Assembly: GCA_024742305.1 (NCBI GenBank)
Contig: JANSYQ010000027.1
Span: forward strand, 1 to 43,136
Reading direction: 5' to 3'
From: a bacterium
GTDB lineage: Bacteria > Bacteroidota > Bacteroidia > Flavobacteriales_D > Crocinitomicaceae
DNA: 43,136 nt
Below are positions 23,957 through 32,333 of this stretch, one piece after another; position 1 is the first letter of the stretch, and each line of letters opens with the position of its first letter. Below the pieces are notes generated by a model. That model did not search any database, had not been told where the DNA came from, and worked only from the letters and a program-made list of their open reading frames with translations. The position numbers and the translations under genes are program-made.

Positions 23957-24731
23957 ATTGACATTAATCGCTGGACCATGTGCCATCGAAGACGATGAAA
24001 TGCCCTTCATCATTGGGCGTGAGGTGAAAGCCATCTGCGACCGATTAGGCATTGATTACATTTTCAAAGGAAGCTACCGCAAGGCCAACCGCTCTCGCCT
24101 CGACTCTTTTACTGGTATTGGAGATGAGTTGGCGCTGGGAATACTTCAAAGCGTAGGAAAGGAACTCGGCGTTGAGACAATTACCGATGTACACGAAAGC
24201 CATGAGCCTGAAAAAGTGGCCAAATATGTAGACAATCTTCAAATTCCTGCCTTCCTCTGCCGACAAACTGAATTGCTACTAGCAGCCGGTAAAACAGATT
24301 GCGGTGTGAACATTAAAAAGGGACAATTCCTATCACCGGAAGCTATGATGTTTCCGCTAGAAAAAGTGAGGTCAACTGGAAATGATAAAGTTTGGCTGTG
24401 CGAACGTGGTACAACATTTGGCTACTCAGATTTGATCGTTGATGCTACTTCGATATCTCGTATGAAGGAGTTGAATGCACCGGTAATTATGGATTGTACA
24501 CACGCTGTTCAGAAACCGAACAAAACGGAAGGCGTAACAGGTGGTGACCCAAAACTTATTGAAACGATTACATTATCGGCTATAGCTACAGGAGCAGATG
24601 GACTTTTTATGGAAGTACATCCTGACCCGAAAACGGCAAAAAGCGATCCACACACGATGTTACAGTTGGATAAATTGGAAGGGATTTTGGAGAAGTGCGT
24701 TGCGATTCGACAGGCGCTCTCTAAACAATAG
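23940..24731 (+). CDS. kdsA: Kdo-8-phosphate synthase
   Basis: Condenses phosphoenolpyruvate with arabinose 5-phosphate to 3-deoxy-D-manno-octulosonate 8-phosphate for the LPS inner core. 263 residues from the ATG at 23940; an in-frame TTG at 23922 lies deeper inside kdsD. Motifs: IAGPCAIE near the N-terminus, FKGSYRKANRS, ITDVHE, PAFLCRQTELL, and FMEVHPDP near the C-terminus. The Cys in GPCAIE, with the conserved His, Glu and Asp, marks the metal-dependent class (as in Aquifex), unlike the E. coli enzyme, which has Asn there. Overlap with kdsD indicates a coupled two-gene operon. Confidence 0.96.
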   Translation: MKYQNKLTLIAGPCAIEDDEMPFIIGREVKAICDRLGIDYIFKGSYRKANRSRLDSFTGIGDELALGILQSVGKELGVETITDVHESHEPEKVAKYVDNLQIPAFLCRQTELLLAAGKTDCGVNIKKGQFLSPEAMMFPLEKVRSTGNDKVWLCERGTTFGYSDLIVDATSISRMKELNAPVIMDCTHAVQKPNKTEGVTGGDPKLIETITLSAIATGADGLFMEVHPDPKTAKSDPHTMLQLDKLEGILEKCVAIRQALSKQ

Positions 24732-24758
24732 AAAATACGAAATTCATCGATTAAATCC

Positions 24759-24822
24759 TATTAATTTAACAAGTTCTTGTTCGCCATTTCGCGAACAAGG
24801 TATTTAGCGAATTCGAGAATTT
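24759..24822. repeat. GCGAANNN hairpin repeat element, copy 1
   Basis: Follows the kdsA stop. CTTGTTCGC and GCGAACAAG form a perfect 9-base stem with loop CATTTC (24776-24799). After it the sequence runs in 8-base units GCGAACAA, GGTATTTA, GCGAATTC, GAGAATTT. The block, including the leading AATTTAACAAGTTC, recurs at 42153-42237 with two more units. The rest of the 231-base spacer up to 24962 shows no gene. Confidence 0.75.
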
Positions 24823-24962
24823 CACGATTTGCTTTACAACTGTCTGTCGTCATCTGAAATTACAGAAGCCTGATTCCATCAACGTCGCTACCCTATTTCT
24901 CTCACTTTCACACCCAACTTCCGCTCAGCTTTCATTATTTTAGCTTCCTCAAAAGCAATCTT

Positions 24963-26330
24963 ATGCGTTCTCTCATTTTTATCTCACTCCTTTTAACCTC
25001 AGCTAAATCTGTTCAAGCACAAAACGATTCCCTCTTCATAAGACAAGCGTATGACGCTGCACTTTCTAATGGTCATGCATACGAAAACCTACGAAGCTTG
25101 TGTAAAGATATCGGAGCGAGAATCACCGGGTCCGCTGAAGCAGCTATGGCTGTCGAATGGTCAGAGGCAAAAATGAAATCGTATGGATTTGACAAGGTGT
25201 ACAAGCAAGAAATCACCGTGCCGCATTGGGAACGCGGGACAAAAGAGGCCGGTTGGGTACGAAAAAAAAATGGTGAACTGATAAAAGTCAATCTTTTGGC
25301 ACTTGGCGGTTCCATTGGAACTGATGGAATTATGGAAGGAGAATTGATCACTTTCCCGTCATTGTCTGCCCTGCAAGAAGCCTCAGAGAAGGAAGTTTCA
25401 GGCAAGATTGTATTTATCAATCAACCAATGGACGAAAAGCAAATAAGTACGTTTCGTGCCTATGGAGGATGTTATCCTATTCGTGGTAATGGCGCTGTTG
25501 AAGGAGCGCGACTTGGAGCGAAGGCTGTGATCATTCGTTCACTAGGAATGCCCGTCGACCCTCATCCGCACACCGGATCCATGCACTACAACGATAGCAT
25601 AGAGAAAATTCCTGCAGCCGCTGTATCTACGCAAGATGCGGAGTTGATTCAAGCCCTAGTGGATGCAAAAGAATCGTTGGAATTTGTCATGGAGATGGAC
25701 TGCCAAAGTTTTCCCGATGTGACATCGTACAACGTAATTGCCGAAATTAAAGGATCGGAAAAGCCGGATGAAATCATCACTTTCGGCGGACACCTAGACT
25801 CATGGGATACTGGAGAAGGCGCACACGATGATGGCGCTGGCGTTATTCATTGCTTGGAAGCGCTTCGAATTTTAAAAGAGTTGAATTATCAACCCAAACA
25901 CACGCTTCGCCTGGTATTCTTCATGAACGAGGAAAATGGAAACTTTGGAGGGAAATCGTATGCAAAAATTGTAAAGGAAAAAGGTGAAAAACACGTGGCA
26001 GCTTTGGAGAGCGACCGGGGTGGATTTGCCCCTCGCGGATTTACCTGCAACGGAAATGAAGAGCATTTGAAAATGCTCGCGTCTTTCGAATCCTACTTTG
26101 CGAACTACGACTTACACGTTTTCGATCCGGGGTATGGTGGTGTTGACATTGGCCCTTTGAAAAACGAATACGAAGACATCCCTCTATTCGGTTTCGTGCC
26201 AGACTCACAACGGTACTTTGATTTTCATCATGCACCAAGCGATGTTTTTGAAAACGTAAACAAACGCGAGTTAGAACTTGGATGTGCGGCTATCGCATCG
26301 TTTTTGTACCTCTTGGATAAGAATCTATAG
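24963..26330 (+). CDS. M28-family zinc metallopeptidase (aminopeptidase/carboxypeptidase Q-like)
   Basis: 455 residues; signal peptide MRSLIFISLLLTSAKSVQAQ. The layout is that of M28 peptidases with a protease-associated insert (about 115-245) before the catalytic core. Metal ligands and active residues are visible: H277 and D279 region (GGHLDSWDTG), the bridging D289 (EGAHDDGAG), catalytic E323 with ligand E324 (FFMNEENG), D351 (LESDRGG) and H422/H423 (FDFHHAPSDV). The order and spacing resemble mammalian carboxypeptidase Q (PGCP) and bacterial relatives. There is no sorting domain, so it is expected in the periplasm or outer envelope, where it would trim peptides. Ends 2 bases from the convergent protease gene. 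Confidence 0.9.
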   Translation: MRSLIFISLLLTSAKSVQAQNDSLFIRQAYDAALSNGHAYENLRSLCKDIGARITGSAEAAMAVEWSEAKMKSYGFDKVYKQEITVPHWERGTKEAGWVRKKNGELIKVNLLALGGSIGTDGIMEGELITFPSLSALQEASEKEVSGKIVFINQPMDEKQISTFRAYGGCYPIRGNGAVEGARLGAKAVIIRSLGMPVDPHPHTGSMHYNDSIEKIPAAAVSTQDAELIQALVDAKESLEFVMEMDCQSFPDVTSYNVIAEIKGSEKPDEIITFGGHLDSWDTGEGAHDDGAGVIHCLEALRILKELNYQPKHTLRLVFFMNEENGNFGGKSYAKIVKEKGEKHVAALESDRGGFAPRGFTCNGNEEHLKMLASFESYFANYDLHVFDPGYGGVDIGPLKNEYEDIPLFGFVPDSQRYFDFHHAPSDVFENVNKRELELGCAAIASFLYLLDKNL

Positions 26331-26332
26331 AA

Positions 26333-27889
26333 TCAGCGCACCACGATTTTACGATGCACCACATCGTTCTGAATGTACATTTTCAATAAGTAGACTCCCG
26401 GACTCTTCGGCGTGGCAATTCTAATCTCACCACTCGACTCATACAGTTGTCCTACATTTGAAATTGTGCCGCTCACTGAAATCCACTCCGCCTTTTGCAG
26501 TCCCAAGGAAGCATCCAAAAGAACAAACTCTTCCGCTGGATTTGGATACACCGTCAAATTGGTATTGTTTTCACTTAATGAAGCACTTTGATCGAGCGTC
26601 TTGAGTGCATTGATCCTGCCTGCTCCAAGCATTCCTTCGTATCCTGGATTCAACAAATCTATAGGGTCACAACCCGCTTCAAGTAACATTTCAACTTCTG
26701 CCGGAGTACGACTTGGGTCCTGAGACAATACCAATCCTGCCAATCCAGCAACCATCGGGCAAGCCATAGAAGTTCCACTCTTCGAACCGTATTCATCTCC
26801 GGCACCTGAAAGCGTGCTGTAAATATCCAGTCCGGGGGCCATGACATCAATGCTAGAGCCATAATTCGAAAACCAAGTAATCATATCCGATTGATTCGTA
26901 GCACCAACGCTAATAACGTTTTGATACGCTGCTGGATAATGCGGTGCGTCTGTTGCACTATTTCCAGCCGCAGCAACAAGGGTTATCCCCATTTGACTCG
27001 CTGCGGAAATGATACTTTCTCCCGTAAGAGAAGGAAATTCTGATCCAAAAGACATGCTAATAATATCGGCGTCTACCTGCATTGCATAATACACACCATC
27101 ATAAGCATTCGTTAGGGCGGCACCTTCAGAAGAACTTCCATCAGGAGAGCACTTTACTGGAATGATCAAGGTATTGAACCCAATTGCGGCTACGCCCGTT
27201 CCATTGTTGGTAGATGCCGAAGCAATTCCCGCACAATGCGTTCCATGAGTAAATGGTGAAGAAGACCCAGCAGATGTGGGAGGATTTGGATTTCCATCAC
27301 CGTCTGCAGCGTCCCATCCTTGATAATCATCCGTAAACCCATTCAGATCGTCGTCCAATCCATTGTTCGGAACCTCGCCTTGATTTACCCAAATGGCAGA
27401 TTGCAAATCTTCATGAACGTTACTCACCGCATTATCCACTATTGCGATTTTTATTTGAGCATCACCTGTTGTGATATCCCAAGCATCAAATGCCTGAATT
27501 TTGGTAAGCGCCCACTGGGAAGGGTGAACGTCATTTGGAATCATTGTAGTTTTATGCAGCACTTTTTTCTCAGCATACTCAACATCTGCCAAAAGTTCAA
27601 GTTCATTAATTAAAGCATCCACTTGGCTCCATTGATTGAAAGTGAATTCAAAAGTTCTATCAAGCTCGTTGTTTACACCTGGGAATGGCATAGCGATGTC
27701 CGTAACCGCATACGAGGCAAGAATTCCATTTAACACGAGGTTTGAACTATCGTAATTGGAAAGGTCCAAAGAAGCTCCTTGCACAGTTCTTACGTAGATT
27801 TTTCCGTCTACGAAATTCGTATCTATTGTTTGAGCGTTAATGCAAAACACGCTGCAACTGAGTAGTAATGTAAGTATCAATCCCTTCAT
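26333..27889 (-). CDS. Subtilisin-like (S8) serine protease with T9SS sorting domain
   Basis: 518 residues from the ATG at 27889 (MKGLILTLLLSCSVFCINAQ is the signal peptide); an in-frame start at 27973 would add 28 residues before it and is rejected. A pro-region covers about 20-125 of the mature count. The catalytic triad of S8 peptidases is intact: Asp in IKIAIVDNAV, His in FTHGTHCAGIAS, Ser in KSGTSMACPMVAGLAG; the oxyanion Asn is in AAAGNSA. The DDDLNGFTDDYQGWD loop may bind calcium. The last 80 residues are a T9SS type A sorting domain (LTVYPNPAEEFVLLDAS ... SPGVYLLKMYIQ ... RKIVVR). It would be secreted and/or anchored to the surface for protein degradation. Confidence 0.93.
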   Translation of the reverse strand: MKGLILTLLLSCSVFCINAQTIDTNFVDGKIYVRTVQGASLDLSNYDSSNLVLNGILASYAVTDIAMPFPGVNNELDRTFEFTFNQWSQVDALINELELLADVEYAEKKVLHKTTMIPNDVHPSQWALTKIQAFDAWDITTGDAQIKIAIVDNAVSNVHEDLQSAIWVNQGEVPNNGLDDDLNGFTDDYQGWDAADGDGNPNPPTSAGSSSPFTHGTHCAGIASASTNNGTGVAAIGFNTLIIPVKCSPDGSSSEGAALTNAYDGVYYAMQVDADIISMSFGSEFPSLTGESIISAASQMGITLVAAAGNSATDAPHYPAAYQNVISVGATNQSDMITWFSNYGSSIDVMAPGLDIYSTLSGAGDEYGSKSGTSMACPMVAGLAGLVLSQDPSRTPAEVEMLLEAGCDPIDLLNPGYEGMLGAGRINALKTLDQSASLSENNTNLTVYPNPAEEFVLLDASLGLQKAEWISVSGTISNVGQLYESSGEIRIATPKSPGVYLLKMYIQNDVVHRKIVVR

Positions 27890-28039
27890 ATCTTTCTTCG
27901 TTTGCTGTCTTATTTTATATACGAAATTCAAGCAAAAATGGATTGCAAAAAGTGACATTTTTTCCATTGTCAAAGTTTAATCCCCAGCCAAAACGGGCGT
28001 TAAGTGTGAATTAGAAGAAAAAATAAATGAGAAGAAAAC

Positions 28040-28070
28040 AATCGTTTTTGTCACGCCGTATAAAACGATT
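28040..28070. repeat. Perfect 9-base inverted repeat in the S8/SPT divergent spacer
   Basis: AATCGTTTT (28040-28048) and AAAACGATT (28062-28070) flank 13 bases. The 316-base spacer also holds AGCCCC twice (about 28106 and 28117) and the -7 box at 28141. The inverted repeat could be an operator; it lacks a T-run typical of terminators. Confidence 0.4.
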
Positions 28071-28140
28071 TAACATGCTGTTTTACATCCTTGTGTTGAT
28101 AAAAAAGCCCCGTTTTAGCCCCTAACAAAGGAAAATAGCG

Positions 28141-28148
28141 TACTTTTG
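28141..28148 (+). promoter_or_regulatory. -7 box (TACTTTTG) before the SPT-like gene
   Basis: Exact TAnnTTTG, 57 bases before the preferred ATG at 28206. TTTTA at 28113-28117 is a weak -33 candidate at a slightly long spacing. Confidence 0.5.
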
Positions 28149-28205
28149 TACCGAATTTAGCGGGTTCTGTAAAATTTTAAAAACCCTCTATTGAAAAGCA
28201 ATTGT

Positions 28206-29477
28206 ATGGCTCAAGACATTTTTGACAAAATCAAGAAGAACAGAGGTCCACTCGGACAATACTCAAAAGGAGTTCACGGATACTTCACTTTCCCGAAGTT
28301 GGAAGGAGAGATCGGAAACAAGATGATCTTCCGTGGAAAAGAGTGCCTCGTGTGGTCAGTAAACAACTATCTTGGATTGGCAAACCATCCTGAAGTGCGT
28401 GAAGCAGATGCTGCGGCTTCGAAGGAATGGGGATTGGCATATCCTATGGGATCTCGAATGATGACGGGACAAACCAGCGAACACGAAGCATTGGAAGCTG
28501 AAATTTCTGATTTCATGGAGAAAGAGGATACTATCCTTTTGAACTTTGGATATCAAGGAATGGTTTCTGCAATTGACAGCGTGGTAGACCGTAACGATGT
28601 TATTGTATACGATAGTGAATCTCACGCATGTATCCTAGATGGTATGCGTTTGCACGCCGGGAAACGTTTTGTATTCAAGCACAACGACATGGAAAGCTTT
28701 GACAAGCAGATGGAACGTGCTACGAAAAACGTGGAACAAACTGGCGGTGGAATTCTCGTAATTACGGAAGGAGTTTTCGGAATGGCCGGTGATCAAGGTA
28801 AATTGAAAGAGATCGTTGAATTCCGTAAATCCGGTAAATACGATTTCCGCTTGTTCGTTGATGATGCACACGGATTTGGAACAGTTGGAAAACGCGGACA
28901 AGGCTCTGGAGAAGAGCAAGGTGTACACGATGAAATCGATATCCTTTTCGGAACATTTGCCAAATCAATGGCGTCAATCGGAGCATTCATTTGTGCCGAA
29001 GAACACATCATTGAATTCCTTCGTTACAACATGCGTTCGCAAGTATTCGCGAAGTCATTGCCAATGCCATTGGTTGTAGGAGCTCGCAAACGATTGGAAT
29101 TGTTGCGCGATCAGCCGGAGCACAAAGAAAAATTATGGACAATCGCTAGCGCATTGCAGAAAGGTTTGGTAGACGCTGGATTTGATATCGGTGTAACCAA
29201 CTCAGCTGTGACTCCAGTATTCTTGAAAGGAAACTTGGCAGAAGCGACGAATCTTACTTTCGACCTTCGTGAGAACTACAATATTTTCTGCTCTATCGTT
29301 ATTTATCCAGTAGTACCGAAAGATGTGATCATGTTGCGTTTGATTCCAACAGCGTCTCACACGTTGGAGGATGTACAATACACAATTGATACGTTCACGA
29401 AGATGAAAACCAAATTGGATGCTGGTGAATACCAGTCGGAAGAAATGGCGACAGTTGAAGTTGATACCAAGAAGTAA
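28206..29477 (+). CDS. spt: Alpha-oxoamine synthase, probable serine palmitoyltransferase
   Basis: 423 residues from the ATG at 28206 (a TTG at 28191 is also in frame). It is a PLP fold-type I enzyme of the alpha-oxoamine synthase group that joins an acyl-CoA to an amino acid with loss of CO2. Visible residues: NNYLGLANHP, H140 stacking on PLP (ESHACILDG), D219 and H222 (VDDAHGFGTVG), and K253 forming the Schiff base (GTFAKSMAS). The N-terminus (GPLGQYSKGVHGYFTFP) and the C-terminal FCSIVIYPVVPKDVIMLRLIPT match the conserved Flavobacteriales protein annotated as serine palmitoyltransferase, which starts sphingolipid or sulfonolipid synthesis. A true BioF is present nearby, which argues against that role here. 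Glycine C-acetyltransferase (Kbl) or cysteate-using activity are alternatives. Confidence 0.82.
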   Translation: MAQDIFDKIKKNRGPLGQYSKGVHGYFTFPKLEGEIGNKMIFRGKECLVWSVNNYLGLANHPEVREADAAASKEWGLAYPMGSRMMTGQTSEHEALEAEISDFMEKEDTILLNFGYQGMVSAIDSVVDRNDVIVYDSESHACILDGMRLHAGKRFVFKHNDMESFDKQMERATKNVEQTGGGILVITEGVFGMAGDQGKLKEIVEFRKSGKYDFRLFVDDAHGFGTVGKRGQGSGEEQGVHDEIDILFGTFAKSMASIGAFICAEEHIIEFLRYNMRSQVFAKSLPMPLVVGARKRLELLRDQPEHKEKLWTIASALQKGLVDAGFDIGVTNSAVTPVFLKGNLAEATNLTFDLRENYNIFCSIVIYPVVPKDVIMLRLIPTASHTLEDVQYTIDTFTKMKTKLDAGEYQSEEMATVEVDTKK

Positions 29478-29479
29478 AC

Positions 29480-29540
29480 ATTAGACACTAGACGCTAGAC
29501 TTTCAGACACTGGATGATAGACTGAAAGACAAAAGATACA
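29480..29540. repeat. Degenerate TAGACNN heptad repeat
   Basis: TTAGACA, CTAGACG, CTAGACT, TTCAGAC, ACTGGAT, GATAGAC, TGAAAGAC, AAAAGATA in succession: AGAC recurs about every 7 bases. It sits between the SPT stop and the terminator at 29543. Confidence 0.5.
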
Positions 29541-29542
29541 AG

Positions 29543-29570
29543 AAGCCGGTTCGAAAGGATCGGCTTTTTT
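29543..29570 (+). terminator. Terminator of the SPT-like gene
   Basis: AAGCCG (29543-29548) and CGGCTT (29561-29566) flank a 12-base loop and are followed by T to 29570. Confidence 0.75.
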
Positions 29571-29611
29571 GATGGGCGGCAGTTCGCGCATCTCGACTCC
29601 GAACTATGAAC

Positions 29612-30691
29612 TTAGCGCAATGAAGTAAGAGTTTGAATCAGCTGGTCAATTTCCGCCGAAGTATTGAAAGCATGCAAACAAATGCGCAGTCGCTCCTTTC
29701 CTTCAGGGACTGTTGGGGAAAAAATGGGCTTAACTGCGATTTTCTGTGCTTGGAGTTCTTCCGCGATGGTCTTTGTCTTCTTAACATCACCCAACTCAAT
29801 AATTTGAATCGGTGATTTAGGATCCGAAATAGTTCTTATCCCCTCTATTCGCTGGCGAAATTCCATCAACAAAGTTTGCAACTGCCGTCTCGCTTTTTCT
29901 AGACTAAAATCAGTGGCTACATTGTAGTTTTGCTCAAGGACAGAAACCGGCAAGGAAGTCGAATAAATAAACGAACGGCAAAAATTGACTAAGAACTGCT
30001 GTGTATCGGTACTACAAAGAACAACCGCTCCATGCGATCCGTACGCTTTGCCAAAAGTCACCAACCGAAGAAAGACCTTCGCCGTAATTCCCAATTCGTG
30101 GCACAAACCCTTGCCTTTGTCTCCAAAAACACCTCCACTGTGTGCTTCATCAACAATCAAATAAGCATCATATCGCTCACACAGCGCTGCAATTTCACGA
30201 AGAGGTGCAATATCTCCATCCATGGAATACAGAGATTCTACCGCGACATAAACTGCTCCTTCCGCTTTCTTTAAACGTTCTTCCAAATGATTGACATCAT
30301 TATGCCGAAACGAGAACGACTTCGCCCAGCTCAAACGAACACCGTCGCGCACACTAGCATGAATCAACTCATCGTAAAGAATCGTATCACCTTTTTGCGG
30401 GAGCGTACCGAATATTCCCAAATTGGCATCGTATCCCGAATTGAAATGAAGTGCGGCCTCAGACTCGAAAAAAGATGCGAGTTTTTGCTCGACTACTTTG
30501 TACTTTTCAGAGTTTCCGGAAAGCAATCGAGAACCCGTACTTCCTGCAGCTGGAAGATGTGAACTGTTGTTTCGTGCAACTCCCAAATAATCATTCGAGA
30601 AGAAGTCAGTAAACCCTTCAAATGAAGAAAGGGAACGTAATGTTCCCTTTTCCTGTCTTTCCGACAATTTCTTATGTAGTTTGGCGTCCAA
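29612..30691 (-). CDS. bioF: 8-amino-7-oxononanoate synthase
   Basis: Condenses pimeloyl-ACP/CoA with L-alanine to make 8-amino-7-oxononanoate, the first step of biotin ring assembly. 359 residues, starting with TTG directly after the bioB stop (TAATTG); no ATG is available at a sensible place. Fold-type I PLP residues: SNDYLGVAR (32-40), GSTGSRLLSG, H111 (ELIHASVRDG), D181 and H184 (VDEAHSGGVFG), and the Schiff-base K215 (VTFGKAYGSHGAVV). It is slightly shorter than E. coli BioF (384) at the N-terminus. Direct abutment with bioB makes the biotin assignment firm; it is a paralogue of the convergent SPT-like gene. Confidence 0.93.
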   Translation of the reverse strand: MDAKLHKKLSERQEKGTLRSLSSFEGFTDFFSNDYLGVARNNSSHLPAAGSTGSRLLSGNSEKYKVVEQKLASFFESEAALHFNSGYDANLGIFGTLPQKGDTILYDELIHASVRDGVRLSWAKSFSFRHNDVNHLEERLKKAEGAVYVAVESLYSMDGDIAPLREIAALCERYDAYLIVDEAHSGGVFGDKGKGLCHELGITAKVFLRLVTFGKAYGSHGAVVLCSTDTQQFLVNFCRSFIYSTSLPVSVLEQNYNVATDFSLEKARRQLQTLLMEFRQRIEGIRTISDPKSPIQIIELGDVKKTKTIAEELQAQKIAVKPIFSPTVPEGKERLRICLHAFNTSAEIDQLIQTLTSLR

Positions 30692-31795
30692 TTAACCTTC
30701 TACAGTCACTTTTCTTGGAGCAAAATTTTCGTCCTTTGCTTTTTCACGTGCCTCGGCCAATTCCTTCGCTCTTGCTGCTTCTTTTGCTTTGCGTGCTTCA
30801 ATGATTGGGTCCGACTCAGAAATCGGTTGCTCTCCATCAGCAAAAGGCGCTTTCATCTCCAACCCTAGAATTTTGAACATTTCTACATCTTCGTTGAATT
30901 CAGGGTTTGGCGTAGTAAGCAATTTATCTCCCGCGAAAACAGAACCGGCTCCCGCCATAAAACATAGCGCCTGTGCTTCCATGCTCATTTTGGTGCGACC
31001 TGCCGACAAACGTACAATCGACTGAGGGAATGCAATGCGTGTTGTTGCCACCATGCGAATCATTTCCCACTGCTCAATCGGTTTTTGCTCAGCCATCGGA
31101 GTTCCTTCCACCGCAACTAAGGCATTGATAGGAATTGACTCTGGCGGATTCTCCATTTGCATGTAACTCAATAGCAGTCCCATTCGGTCCTCCACGGCTT
31201 CTCCCATTCCGATAATACCACCGGAACAAACAGAAATCCCTGCCTTACGAGCATTGTCAATAGTATTCAGTCGATCTTCGTACTCTCGTGTGGAAATCAC
31301 GTCGTCGTAATAATCCGGAGATGTATCAAGGTTGTGATTATATGCGAACAATCCTGCTTTTTTCAAACGAAGCGCTTGGTCTTCATTCATCATCCCGAGG
31401 GTGCAACAAACTTCCATGCCCAAATCGTTTACGGACTGTACCATTTCGATCACATTGTCGAAATCACGGTTATCTCTCACCTCACGCCAAGCAGCTCCCA
31501 TACACAAACGAGACGCTCCGTTGGCTTTAGCATTCTTTGCTTGTTCAACCACTGTTTCTACAGTCATCAATTTATGGGTATCCACATCCGTGTGGTAGCG
31601 TGCTGCTTGAGGACAGTAGCCGCAGTCCTCGGGACAACCACCTGTTTTGATACTCAATAACGATGACATCTGAACCTCGCGTGGATTGTGGTATTTACGG
31701 TGTACTGTAGCCGCTTCAAAAACCAGTTCCAGTAGCGGTTTATTGTACAGTTCCAATAAGGCTTCTTTGGTAGAATATTGTGGGTTTACTTTCAT
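30692..31795 (-). CDS. bioB: Biotin synthase
   Basis: Radical-SAM enzyme inserting sulfur into dethiobiotin. 367 residues. The SAM-cluster motif is KTGGCPEDCGYCPQAARYH with C54, C58 and C61. Later motifs include CMGAAWREV, LGMEVCCTLGM, YNHNLDTSP and CSGGIIGMGE, and the Arg of RLSAGRTKM that binds the auxiliary [2Fe-2S] cluster. E. coli BioB has 346 residues; this one has an extra C-terminal tail of about 35 residues, very rich in Lys, Ala and Glu (EARKAKEAARAKELAEAREK...), probably a charged helix. bioF follows with no gap. bioA, bioD and bioC/H are not in the window. A -7 box lies 18 bases upstream of the ATG. Confidence 0.96.
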   Translation of the reverse strand: MKVNPQYSTKEALLELYNKPLLELVFEAATVHRKYHNPREVQMSSLLSIKTGGCPEDCGYCPQAARYHTDVDTHKLMTVETVVEQAKNAKANGASRLCMGAAWREVRDNRDFDNVIEMVQSVNDLGMEVCCTLGMMNEDQALRLKKAGLFAYNHNLDTSPDYYDDVISTREYEDRLNTIDNARKAGISVCSGGIIGMGEAVEDRMGLLLSYMQMENPPESIPINALVAVEGTPMAEQKPIEQWEMIRMVATTRIAFPQSIVRLSAGRTKMSMEAQALCFMAGAGSVFAGDKLLTTPNPEFNEDVEMFKILGLEMKAPFADGEQPISESDPIIEARKAKEAARAKELAEAREKAKDENFAPRKVTVEG

Positions 31796-31812
31796 TTTCC
31801 TCGTTTGAAAAA

Positions 31813-31820
31813 CAAATATA
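31813..31820 (-). promoter_or_regulatory. -7 box (TATATTTG) before bioB
   Basis: CAAATATA on the plus strand, an exact TAnnTTTG on the minus strand, 18 bases before the bioB ATG. It would allow bioB-bioF to be transcribed separately from ispF. Confidence 0.45.
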
Positions 31821-31851
31821 CAGATTAGAAAAGAAAGACGTAAGTCAAGAA

Positions 31852-32331
31852 TTAGGACTTATGAAGAAGACAGGCTGCATAAGATTTTATCGCCTTACTT
31901 TCGCCGAATGAATCTACTTTCTCGTGGGTCGTTGCCTTGATGGAAACAGCATCCTCATCCACTTTAAGAATTTCCGCAATTACCTCCTGCATTTTAGGAA
32001 TATGCGGATTCATTTTCGGACTTTCCAAAATTATGGTAGAATCAATATTGATAACGGAATATCCTTTCGCTTCGATCAACTTCATGACTTCTTTCAACAA
32101 AATCTTACTGTCGATCCCTTTGAATTTGGGGTCCTTGTCTGAAAAGTGATAACCGATGTCCCGAAGATTTGCCGCTCCAAGAAGTGCATCGCAAATAGCA
32201 TGGAGCAAAACATCTGCATCGGAGTGACCAACGGCACCAATTTCAGATGGAATTTCTATTCCTCCAACAAAAAGTGGGATTCCCGGGGCCAATCGGTGTA
32301 CATCAACACCGTATCCGATGCGTATATTCAC
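31852..32331 (-). CDS. ispF: 2-C-methyl-D-erythritol 2,4-cyclodiphosphate synthase
   Basis: Cyclises CDP-ME 2-phosphate to ME-cPP with release of CMP, in the MEP route to isoprenoids. 159 residues, typical. It starts with GTG at 32331, two bases after the porV stop. Zinc ligands D10 and H12 (GYGVDVHRL) and H44 are present, along with GHSDADVLLHAICDALLGA and DIGYHFSD. The C-terminal nucleotide/substrate loop reads ATTHEKVDSFGESKAI where E. coli has TTTEKLGFTGRGEGI; the extra His is a mild variation also found in Bacteroidota. Placement behind porV suggests co-transcription with T9SS genes. Confidence 0.95.
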   Translation of the reverse strand: MNIRIGYGVDVHRLAPGIPLFVGGIEIPSEIGAVGHSDADVLLHAICDALLGAANLRDIGYHFSDKDPKFKGIDSKILLKEVMKLIEAKGYSVINIDSTIILESPKMNPHIPKMQEVIAEILKVDEDAVSIKATTHEKVDSFGESKAIKSYAACLLHKS

Positions 32332-32333
32332 AA

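Noticed and set aside
28040-28070. Terminator for the S8 protease or SPT-like gene
   Set aside because: The inverted repeat lies upstream of both divergent genes, is AT-rich and has no T-run; it fits an operator better.
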